Positions 30,165-34,942 of a DNA stretch of 41,260 bases are shown here, in pieces. The stretch comes from a virus. The notes under the pieces are model-generated. The model saw only the letters and a list, made by a program, of their open reading frames with translations, had not been told where the DNA came from and made no database searches. Position numbers and translations under genes: made by a program. Every line of letters starts with the position of its first letter. Positions within the stretch are counted from its first letter, which is position 1. The stretch is taken from positions 1 through 41,260 of the IMG/VR virus record IMGVR_UViG_3300003322_001466; one strand, given 5' to 3'.

Positions 30165-30311
30165 ATGGACCAAGACAAGCAGAGGATCGTCACGATGCTC
30201 TACATGATAGACTGGACGGTAACGTCCGAACAGGAAGCCGCCAAACAGATAGGCTGCAGCGTTTCCCGGCTCAGGGAGATCCAGGCCGAACTTGACGGAG
30301 ATCACGACTAG
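30165..30311 (+). CDS. small HTH protein, first gene of rightward early unit
   Basis: A 48-residue protein from ATG 30165 (MDQDKQRIVTMLYMIDWTVT, then SEQEAAKQIGCSVSRLREIQ). The region EQEAAKQIGCSVSRLREIQA looks like a compact helix-turn-helix. AAAGGGAG 7 nt before 30165 favours this start; an in-frame ATG at 30132 would add 11 charged residues. It is divergent from the KGG gene across the operator region, a cI/cro-like arrangement. The next promoter (30292) lies in its 3' end. Confidence 0.6.
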   Translation: MDQDKQRIVTMLYMIDWTVTSEQEAAKQIGCSVSRLREIQAELDGDHD

Positions 30312-30320
30312 CAACATTAT
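30292..30320 (+). promoter_or_regulatory. candidate promoter for the tRNA-like array
   Basis: TTGACG at 30292-30297, 17 bases, CATTAT at 30315-30320. Predicted start about 30327, some 34 bases before the first tRNA-like element. Confidence 0.5.
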
Positions 30321-30360
30321 TTACGGGCCGAAGCTTTTACGCCTAGGCCCTCCCACACAT

Positions 30361-30459
30361 GCCTGTTGGGCGGACGGACCGCAAGGAAAAGTGCTCAGGC
30401 TTTCCTTCCGCATCACGAACAATTATGCGGTAAGCCCGGTTCGACTCCGGGAACAGGCA
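30361..30459 (+). ncRNA. tRNA-like element 1
   Basis: Acceptor stem GCCTGTT (30361-30367) with AACAGGC (30452-30458). D arm GCGG-ACGGA-CCGC. T arm CCCGG-TTCGACT-CCGGG (30435-30451) joined to the acceptor without a gap, as in tRNA. The 52 nt between D and T arms form AGGAA...TTCCT with a 13-nt loop and CCGCAT...ATGCGG with an 11-nt loop; no 5-bp/7-nt anticodon arm is seen. No encoded CCA. Could be a tRNA with an intron or a tRNA mimic. Confidence 0.6.
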
Positions 30460-30468
30460 CTAAAACAA

Positions 30469-30568
30469 GCTGGAGAGGCGAAAGGATCGCGGCAAGACGG
30501 AGAAAGTGCGCCGGAAAAGGCTACTAGTCCAAGCCCCGGCAATATCAGTTCGAATCTGATCTCCAGCG
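30469..30568 (+). ncRNA. tRNA-like element 2
   Basis: Acceptor GCTGGAG (30469-30475) with CTCCAGC (30561-30567). D arm GCGA-AAGGA-TCGC whose 5-nt loop still keeps A14, GG and A21 equivalents. T arm ATCAG-TTCGAAT-CTGAT. Between D and T arms lie a purine-rich stretch (GGCAAGACGGAGAAAGTGC) and a long hairpin GCCGG...GGCT-ACTAGTCCA-AGCC-CCGGC. No canonical anticodon arm. Confidence 0.6.
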
Positions 30569-30574
30569 CAATAT

Positions 30575-30676
30575 CCCAACGAGGCGAGTGGATCGCAAGC
30601 GGAGGATCAAGAAGGTTTTGGTACTTTTTCCCTCACCTTGGCGTACCAAATCCCAGTTCGATTCTGGGCGTTGGGG
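30575..30676 (+). ncRNA. tRNA-like element 3
   Basis: Acceptor CCCAACG (30575-30581) with CGTTGGG (30669-30675). D arm GCGA-GTGGA-TCGC, T arm CCCAG-TTCGATT-CTGGG. Between D and T arms lie purine-rich AAGCGGAGGATCAAGAAGG and the hairpin TTTGGTAC...GTACCAAA with an 18-nt loop. Same plan as element 2 with unrelated sequence, i.e. structure is kept while sequence varies. Confidence 0.6.
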
Positions 30677-30683
30677 CCTTAAA

Positions 30684-30765
30684 GCGGCAGTTGGCGTAAT
30701 GCGGAGTGGTACCAAGTCCCTTAAACAAGGTTGCCCTAGCGCAAGTTCGAATCTTGCCTGCCGCT
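30684..30765 (+). ncRNA. tRNA-like element 4 (shorter)
   Basis: Acceptor GCGGCAG (30684-30690) with CTGCCGC (30758-30764), extended outward by AAA/TTT. T arm GCAAG-TTCGAAT-CTTGC. At 82 nt this one has the size of a type II tRNA, but the D region is atypical and the middle offers only CCTT-AAAC-AAGG, so an anticodon arm is not clear. The most tRNA-like of the four by length. Confidence 0.5.
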
Positions 30766-30785
30766 TTGAGAGCATTTGACAACCA

Positions 30786-30894
30786 GTTCCCTCCAAGAAG
30801 CGGCGGCGGGCGGAGAACCGCTACGGTGACCCGGGAAGAAATAGTTAGCTCCGGCTGCAAGGCTACAAACCCTTGCCCGCTTCTTGGAGGGAAC
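30786..30894 (+). ncRNA. structured RNA with 18-bp closing stem
   Basis: GTTCCCTCCAAGAAGCGG (30786-30803) pairs perfectly with 30877-30894. Inside are GCGG-AGAA-CCGC (30810-30821) and GCAAGG-CTACAAAC-CCTTGC (30857-30876). The latter abuts the closing stem with no gap, as a T arm abuts an acceptor stem, but lacks TTCGA. The 3' strand hides a GGAGGG. Not recognised as a known RNA or riboswitch. Confidence 0.6.
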
Positions 30895-30936
30895 TTACAG
30901 GCATAACCCATACCGATGGTAGAGATAGGAGACAAC

Positions 30937-31026
30937 TTGAGGAACACCATACAATCCATCGGCTTCTTCCTCTTCATGGCGGTGATGGCCAACGGGTGGC
31001 CGAGACGGAAAGACAAGGACAAGTAA
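30937..31026 (+). CDS. possible very small membrane protein
   Basis: 29 codons from TTG 30937, which has AGGAG five bases upstream; an in-frame ATG at 30916 would give 36 codons but has no SD. The product has one hydrophobic segment (SIGFFLFMAVMANGW) and a very basic tail (PRRKDKDK). It lies between two structured RNA segments, so it may be a chance frame. Confidence 0.4.
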   Translation: MRNTIQSIGFFLFMAVMANGWPRRKDKDK

Positions 31027-31027
31027 A

Positions 31028-31056
31028 TTGACAACTAACGCCTTGCAAATGGTAAT
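31028..31056 (+). promoter_or_regulatory. candidate promoter of the large structured RNA
   Basis: TTGACA at 31028-31033. Possible -10 is GGTAAT after 17 bases or TAATGA after 19 bases with an upstream TG (extended -10). It sits directly before the helix-rich region. Confidence 0.4.
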
Positions 31057-31074
31057 GACATGAATGTCGTTACC
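31051..31074 (+). repeat. strong hairpin at 5' end of structured RNA
   Basis: GGTAATGACA-TGAA-TGTCGTTACC, a near-perfect 10-bp stem. Its 3' strand CGTTACC can instead pair with GGTAACG at 31162-31168, so two folds are mutually exclusive. Confidence 0.5.
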
Positions 31075-31443
31075 GGCGCGTTGCGCGGGACGGTGGGGCG
31101 CTGAACAGGCTTGCATAGCCGCCACGCTCCAGCTATGCCCGTCCCGCGGAGCGCACCGAAAGGTAACGTTCCAAAAACTGGACCCCTTGAAGGAAAACCG
31201 TACCGGTACCGTTCGCCCCGTTTGTAAGTACCAGACCCATTCGGGGGTACCGGACCGGTTCCGGGGCACAGGGTTTGGGGAGGGTGTGGCCCACACTGCT
31301 TATTAAAGAGCCCGCCGACTTGTCCCCATTGGGTCGGCGCCCCGGAACCGGGAACCTCGGGGGAGCGGGGCGAATAGCCAATAAGCCCTCAGTTCCTTCT
31401 TAGGAGGGAATTGTTCCACAACCTCCCCGGAGGGGACCGGAAC
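31062..31443 (+). ncRNA. large helix-rich RNA of about 380 nt
   Basis: No credible gene here, but dense complementary pairs. CGTTACC/GGTAACG (31068-31074/31162-31168) encloses GCGGGACG/CGTCCCGC (31085-31092/31140-31147) and GCATAGC/GCTATGC (31113-31119/31132-31138), whose loop may form a pseudoknot (GGGGCG 31095-31100 with CGCTCC 31125-31130). TTCGCCCCG/CGGGGCGAA (31212-31220/31366-31374) encloses a 13-bp helix 31255-31267/31339-31351, itself enclosing GTGTG/CACAC and GCCGAC/GTCGGC, and a local hairpin 31228-31250. The 3' end has TTCCTTC-TTAG-GAGGGAA (near 31391) and a hairpin at 31413-31443. Position beside tRNA-like RNAs in a phage recalls GOLLD/ROOL-type ornate RNAs, but no family match is claimed. 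It could also be a long 5' leader of the Acb2-like gene. Confidence 0.55.
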
Positions 31444-31470
31444 CAAGCAGCTAACAAGTAACTGGAAACC

Positions 31471-31746
31471 ATGCCTGACATAAAAGGGCACCGCAACCTA
31501 AGCGACGAGGAAGTGGCGCTGATAAACGAGATAAAGGAAAAGGCGGAAGAGTGCGGAGCGCTCGTGGAAAAGCTGCGCGGTCCCCAAAACGTATCCAAGG
31601 GACAAGTCCTGTTGGTAGAAGACCCTGCCGGCGAACTGCTTAAAATTCCTCGCCCTGACCAGCGGTGGGTATCCATCGGAGCTACCGACCTCCAGACCGG
31701 GTTCATGGCGCTGACGCGGTCCGTGGCCAAGCCGGAAAGCTTCTAA
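31471..31746 (+). CDS. acb2: Acb2-family anti-CBASS cyclic-nucleotide sponge
   Basis: A 91-residue protein of the Acb2/Tad1-domain type. Acb2 proteins (T4 Vs.4, Pseudomonas phage PaMx33 Acb2) form hexamers that sequester cyclic di- and trinucleotides and so block CBASS immunity. The family pattern is clear: GHRNLSDEEVALINEIKEKA and EECGALVEKLRG in the N-terminal helices, and the near-diagnostic C-terminus DQRWVSIGATDLQTGFMALT ending AKPESF. Between them is a roughly 25-residue insertion (GQVLLVEDPAGELLKIPRP) that shorter members lack. It acts in the host cytoplasm. Placed after the structured RNA and overlapping the next gene by one base. Confidence 0.8.
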   Translation: MPDIKGHRNLSDEEVALINEIKEKAEECGALVEKLRGPQNVSKGQVLLVEDPAGELLKIPRPDQRWVSIGATDLQTGFMALTRSVAKPESF

Positions 31747-31871
31747 TGGTCCTGGTACTCATCCTCACCTGGATCCTGAAGGGACTGGGCGTGCATGACG
31801 CCGTCCTCCTGTGGCATTGGTTCGGCAGCCACGTCTTGGCGACCGTGCTCATGGTATTGTTTTTGGCATAA
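31746..31871 (+). CDS. small hydrophobic membrane protein
   Basis: A 41-residue protein, almost entirely hydrophobic (MVLVLILTWILKGLGVHDAV, LLWHWFGSHVLATVLMVLFL). ATG overlaps the Acb2-type stop (TAATG), so they are coupled. No family recognised. Confidence 0.55.
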   Translation: MVLVLILTWILKGLGVHDAVLLWHWFGSHVLATVLMVLFLA

Positions 31872-31892
31872 CGACTAACGAAAGGAGCAAGA

Positions 31893-32168
31893 ATGGGTAC
31901 GTACACCAGGAAGGGGTTCGTAACGATAAGCGACCGGGAACTCACGGAGGTACCGGAAGGAAAGGCGGAATCCCGGCTTCCCCAGGGAGAGCCGGCAGTC
32001 ACGCTGATGGCAAACCCCCGTTACCTGGTCGAAGCGCTTTCAGCGTTTCCGGATTCGGATTTGGTGGAGATGCGGGTATGGGGACCGGTTTCCCCCGTGG
32101 TATTTCAGTCCCAGGAGACCTTGGCCGCGGTAATGCCCATCCTATTGGATGAGGAGAAGGGGGAATGA
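31893..32168 (+). CDS. stand-alone sliding-clamp (DnaN) C-terminal-domain-like protein
   Basis: A 91-residue protein preceded by a good SD (AAAGGAGCAAGA). Residues about 37-88 read like the last domain of the bacterial beta clamp: VTLMANPRYLVEALSAFP, SDLVEMRVWGPVSPVVFQ and LAAVMPILLDEE (compare the family pattern NxxYLxDxLxA...PxxPxxL...MPxxL). Full clamps have about 370 residues in three such domains; only one is present here. It might cap or compete with the host clamp, bind clamp partners, or be a domesticated fragment. There is no phage polymerase to serve. Confidence 0.6.
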   Translation: MGTYTRKGFVTISDRELTEVPEGKAESRLPQGEPAVTLMANPRYLVEALSAFPDSDLVEMRVWGPVSPVVFQSQETLAAVMPILLDEEKGE

Positions 32169-32311
32169 TGGACGGACTGGTGATTTTCTTGGCAGGGCTA
32201 ATCCTTGCGGTGATGACCGAGGAAGCCCCAAAATGGGTGAGGACGATGGTTTGGGTGGCCTTGGTGGTCATAGGGGTGCTCATGGGCGCCTTAAGCCGGT
32301 TCAGGGCATGA
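32165..32311 (+). CDS. small two-helix membrane protein
   Basis: 48 residues (47 if the second ATG at 32168 is used), with hydrophobic helices LVIFLAGLILAVM and MVWVALVVIGVLMGAL around a short polar loop. Overlaps both neighbours (ATGA at each end). Function unknown. Confidence 0.55.
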   Translation: MMDGLVIFLAGLILAVMTEEAPKWVRTMVWVALVVIGVLMGALSRFRA

Positions 32312-33075
32312 AAACGACCGCCGTTACCAGCGAAAAGGAGCTCGGTCCCTGTCCGAAGTGCGGCGTGGAACTCCTGCTTCCCTCATCGTGCCGCAGCCAC
32401 TCCGCTAACCGGTACAAAGCCAGGCGCCAGCGCGACCTGCCGCTTGCCCCCTGCGCCGAGTGCGGCACCTTGTGCGTAGGCAAGACCTGCTCGGTCACCT
32501 GCCGCAACCGCTGGATAGCCAAGAACCATCGGCCGTCCGACTTCGGCCTGAGGGATTGCGCCGTATGCGGCGCGGAATTCCGCGCCGCCAAGAAGAACCA
32601 GCTGTACTGCTCGATGCGCTGCCAGCACAAGAGGAACGCCGAAGCGTACAAGGATACCGACTGGTACCGGGAGATGAAGGAGCGGTCTTCCAATAAGAAG
32701 GTGAGCCGCCAGCGCATCGGCCTGAACATCAGGGACAGCCACCTGCAAATCCCTTCCCGGGACGCCAAGTGGCTCTGGGACGGCGTCGGCAAGTGGAGCG
32801 TGAAGTACTGGCCGGAAATCCAGGAATGCCTGGAATGCGGCACCAACGTCTACCGCCACGAGTCGCACGGCATCTGCGAGCGCTGCTACTCCCTCATGAA
32901 GCCGAAGGACCCGGAACAGGTGCGCAAGTGGCAGCGCAAGTCGTACGAGAAGGCCAAGTCCGTCCGTAGGCTGTCCGCCCAGCAGTCAAAGGATTGGATC
33001 GCCAAGGCCAAGGCGAAGGAGATCGAGATAACGCCGACCATCGGCAACCTCCTGGAAAACCTGGAAAGGCTGTAA
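32308..33075 (+). CDS. multi-zinc-ribbon protein
   Basis: A 255-residue, Cys-rich basic protein. Cys clusters: CPKCGVELL near the start, CAECGTLCVGKTCSVTCRNR, CAVCGAEF...YCSMRCQHKR, and CLECGTNV...GICERC at about 180-210. The C-terminal 50 residues form a basic helix (VRKWQRKSYEKAKSVRRLSA). Three or four zinc ribbons and the charge suggest nucleic-acid binding. The start at 32308 (ATGA with the previous gene) is chosen because the open frame upstream translates the membrane-protein gene out of frame. No family assigned. Confidence 0.65.
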   Translation: MKTTAVTSEKELGPCPKCGVELLLPSSCRSHSANRYKARRQRDLPLAPCAECGTLCVGKTCSVTCRNRWIAKNHRPSDFGLRDCAVCGAEFRAAKKNQLYCSMRCQHKRNAEAYKDTDWYREMKERSSNKKVSRQRIGLNIRDSHLQIPSRDAKWLWDGVGKWSVKYWPEIQECLECGTNVYRHESHGICERCYSLMKPKDPEQVRKWQRKSYEKAKSVRRLSAQQSKDWIAKAKAKEIEITPTIGNLLENLERL

Positions 33076-33146
33076 CCTCCCTTCCTGAACGCCCCGCCGG
33101 TTCAGGTATAACGAACTAAATCCCGTGCGGAAGCGCACTGGGCACC

Positions 33147-33176
33147 GGAAGTCCTGCAAGGGGCTTCCTTTGGTTT
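33147..33176 (+). terminator. intrinsic terminator
   Basis: GGAAGTCC, loop TGCAAG, GGGCTTCC, then TTTGGTTTT. Two preceding small hairpins, CCTGAAC/GTTCAGG (33084-33106) and GTGCG-GAAG-CGCAC (33125-33138), suggest a structured 3' end or a small RNA. Confidence 0.75.
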
Positions 33177-33439
33177 TCCCGCGCAAAAACAAAAACGGCC
33201 CCTCTTGCGAGGCGGACCGTCTTTGCAGGTAGCAGTCGTATTACTGGTACGCTACCACAACGGGTCTTGCCTGTCAAATTTACCAGGCTTGACAGTCTTC
33301 CTTTGCCGTGTGCTACAGTGTAAATACTGCTTTAGGTAGCAGTCGTCCGACTCAACCACCGGTAGGCCCGCGGATGGACGTTAAATCATAGCGCGGCAGT
33401 CCGGGGCTCGGAAACTCGGAAACTTTGACACCCAACCGA
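33177..33439. promoter_or_regulatory. gene-free regulatory stretch with repeats
   Basis: No gene seen. It holds a 13-bp direct repeat AGGTAGCAGTCGT (33227-33239 and 33334-33346). It also has an inverted pair CTGTCAA/TTGACAG (33271-33277 and 33289-33295) that presents TTGACA outward on both strands. A possible rightward -10 is TACAGT at 33314-33319, but the 19-base spacing is long. A promoter/operator region or a replication-related site is possible; neither is proven. Confidence 0.4.
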
Positions 33440-33814
33440 ATGAATGACCTTGACCAAACTTTCGAGGACACCTGGAAGACGCGGTCTGATAGGTTAGGAG
33501 GACTTTCCTACGCCAAGTACCTGGAATCGCAGGAATGGCGGGAAGTCCGGGCCAAAGCGGCGAAAAGGCCGCACTATCAGGCTTGCTGGCACTTCGGTTC
33601 CACGGAAGGCTTGGAGATACACCATCGTTCCTACAAGTGGATCGGTACCAAGCACGCCATGCGCGGGCTGGTAGCGCTCTGCAGGGAATGCCACCAAAGG
33701 ACCCACGATTACGCCAAGGGCAACCGCATATCCGTCAGGAAGGCCACGAACCTACTGAAGAAGGAAAAGGCAACGCTCGAAGGGCAAGGGACCCAGCTGG
33801 GCTTGGGCATCTAA
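33440..33814 (+). CDS. HNH endonuclease near terminase
   Basis: A 124-residue HNH protein. YLESQEWREVRAKAAKRPHY precedes the nuclease core LEIHHRSYKWIGT (HH), ending ALCRECHQRTHDYAKG (C-x2-CH). Stand-alone HNH proteins next to terminase genes assist cos/pac cleavage in some phages (HK97 gp74). Whether this one is such a partner or a mobile endonuclease is open. ATG 33440 lacks an SD; a TTG at 33425 is in frame. Confidence 0.8.
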   Translation: MNDLDQTFEDTWKTRSDRLGGLSYAKYLESQEWREVRAKAAKRPHYQACWHFGSTEGLEIHHRSYKWIGTKHAMRGLVALCRECHQRTHDYAKGNRISVRKATNLLKKEKATLEGQGTQLGLGI

Positions 33815-33952
33815 CAAGGGATTCGGGAGGGGAGAGAAGAAACGAGAAACAGGAGCCACTAGGGGAATCTGGATAGCAAAAGAAAAGCCCGGAGGGCAGG
33901 ATAATCCGGGGTCTTCTTAGGTTTGCCAGGATAAAGCTGCCAAATTTGATTC

Positions 33953-33978
33953 GCCACCGAAGAACCCGGCGGCTTTTT
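33953..33978 (+). terminator. intrinsic terminator upstream of packaging unit
   Basis: GCCACCG, loop, CGGCGGC, then five T. It isolates the operator-controlled promoter at 33989 from upstream transcription. Confidence 0.7.
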
Positions 33979-33988
33979 CCGTTCCCTC

Positions 33989-34017
33989 TTGACTGCTAAG
34001 CCGCTTAGCAGTATAAT
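33989..34017 (+). promoter_or_regulatory. operator-controlled promoter of terminase unit
   Basis: TTGACT (33989-33994), exactly 17 bases, perfect TATAAT (34012-34017). The spacer is almost entirely the operator palindrome. Confidence 0.8.
33994..34010. promoter_or_regulatory. operator copy 3, perfect palindrome
   Basis: TGCTAAGCCGCTTAGCA, an 8-bp perfect dyad around a central C. Two degenerate copies lie at 29988-30004 and 30007-30023 in the same position relative to their promoters. An additional half-site GCTTAGCA is at 34025-34032. Confidence 0.8.
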
Positions 34018-34047
34018 GGTGTCAGCTTAGCAATAAACAAAAACAAA

Positions 34048-34242
34048 ATGTTGGAACTCGAACCCCGCAAGATCACCGCCCTGGCCGCCCTCGGCTGCCT
34101 GGTCGCCATCGTCACCTACCTTTCCGAGAACAAGCAGTGCCCGAAGTGCCACCGCAACACCTTCAGGAAGCTCAAGGACTCGGACGGCCGCCAATGCCAG
34201 AACCCGTCCTGCGGCTACCGGGAAGACCGGTATGGCGCCTAG
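34048..34242 (+). CDS. membrane-anchored zinc-ribbon protein
   Basis: A 64-residue protein with an N-terminal hydrophobic helix (ITALAALGCLVAIVTYL) and a cytoplasmic zinc ribbon (QCPKCHRNTF...QCQNPSCGYRE). The leader is AATAAACAAAAACAAA without any SD. First gene behind the operator-controlled promoter. Function unknown; it overlaps the next small gene by 11 nt. Confidence 0.65.
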   Translation: MLELEPRKITALAALGCLVAIVTYLSENKQCPKCHRNTFRKLKDSDGRQCQNPSCGYREDRYGA

Positions 34243-34369
34243 GCGGTGGATTGAACCGGATACCAAGTACATCTGGGACCAGATGGCCGACGCGGAACTG
34301 ACCCTGGAGGAGCTGAACCAGGTGTTGGAGGCCGGCGAGGAGCCGCAAGAGGAAGAAAGCCCGTTCTGA
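34232..34369 (+). CDS. small acidic protein
   Basis: A 45-residue acidic protein (MAPRRWIEPDTKYIWDQMAD, then AELTLEELNQVLEAGEEPQE). GGAAGACCGGT lies just upstream of the ATG at 34232. Its stop lies inside the hairpin of the terminator at 34357-34390. Confidence 0.6.
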   Translation: MAPRRWIEPDTKYIWDQMADAELTLEELNQVLEAGEEPQEEESPF

Positions 34370-34390
34370 ATTGACAGGACGGGCTTCTTT
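34357..34390 (+). terminator. candidate intrinsic terminator / attenuator
   Basis: AAGCCCGT (34357-34364) pairs with ACGGGCTT (34379-34386), followed by CTTT. The hairpin includes the stop codon of the upstream gene, so translation could keep it open. It lies between the operator promoter and the terminase genes. Confidence 0.55.
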
Positions 34391-34398
34391 GGCGCAAG

Positions 34399-34578
34399 AT
34401 GGGGAAAATGGCAGACATCACCCTTACCGCAGACAAGCTGAAGGTATCCGGTCCCCGGATCGACGGTTCCTACGCCCTGACCTTCGAGGTAGGCGAATAC
34501 GAGCAAAAGGAAATAGCCAAGTGCGTGATGCTGCCCAAAGATGAACTAATCAGGCTGGAAATAACTTCCGGCCCCTAA
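34399..34578 (+). CDS. small beta-rich protein
   Basis: 59 residues from ATG 34399 (56 if ATG 34408 is used): MADITLTADKLKVSGPRIDG, SYALTFEVGEYEQKEIAKCV. A single small beta sheet is likely. Four nt before the terminase small subunit. Not recognised. Confidence 0.6.
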   Translation: MGKMADITLTADKLKVSGPRIDGSYALTFEVGEYEQKEIAKCVMLPKDELIRLEITSGP

Positions 34579-34582
34579 GCCG

Positions 34583-34942
34583 ATGGCATCCAAGAAGGGA
34601 CAAACCAAAGAAGATATCGCCAGGCTCAAGTTGGAGTTCCTTGACTACTACAAGGACGTGCCCATCCAGAAGTACGCGGCCCAGTGGATCGGGAGGGACC
34701 AGACCACCGTTTCAGATTGGAAGGCGGCCGACCCTGATTTCGCCAAGGCGATCCAGAAGATGGAAGCGGCCTTCATTAGTAAGAACCTCCTGAAGACGAA
34801 GGCGGAGTTCAAATTGGAGCGTATAATCAAGTCCGAATTCGCCCAAAGGACGGAACTGAGCGGGCCGGACGGCAAACCCATACCCATCTACGGAGGCTCC
34901 AGTGCCATTCAGGGACACGACGGCGACCAGGAAGGTCTTTGA
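34583..34942 (+). CDS. terS: terminase small subunit
   Basis: A 119-residue protein. The N-terminal DNA-binding part is HTH-like (MASKKGQTKEDIARLKLEFL, then YKDVPIQKYAAQWIGRDQTT and VSDWKAADPDFAKAIQKMEA). A helical oligomerisation segment (FISKNLLKTKAEFKLERIIK) follows. It recognises the packaging site and loads the large subunit. The 41-nt overlap with the large-subunit gene means its last residues are read in another frame. Confidence 0.75.
   Translation: MASKKGQTKEDIARLKLEFLDYYKDVPIQKYAAQWIGRDQTTVSDWKAADPDFAKAIQKMEAAFISKNLLKTKAEFKLERIIKSEFAQRTELSGPDGKPIPIYGGSSAIQGHDGDQEGL

Noticed and set aside
30361-30765. Four ordinary tRNA genes
   Set aside because: Acceptor, T and (in three) D arms fit, but no 5-bp stem with 7-nt anticodon loop could be placed in any of them; left as tRNA-like.
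30786-30894. Known riboswitch (cobalamin, SAM, c-di-GMP)
   Set aside because: None of the conserved boxes of these classes could be found.
31062-31443. RNase P RNA or tmRNA in the structured region
   Set aside because: The RNase P core (GAGGAAAGTCC and ACAGAA-type motifs) and the tmRNA tRNA-like 3' end with TTCGA are both absent.
30361-31443. Group I or group II intron
   Set aside because: No recognisable intron core or domain V sequence and no interrupted gene on either side.
32149-32307. Longer start for the zinc-ribbon protein
   Set aside because: The upstream part is the membrane-protein gene read in a different frame; ATG 32308 with ATGA coupling is preferred.
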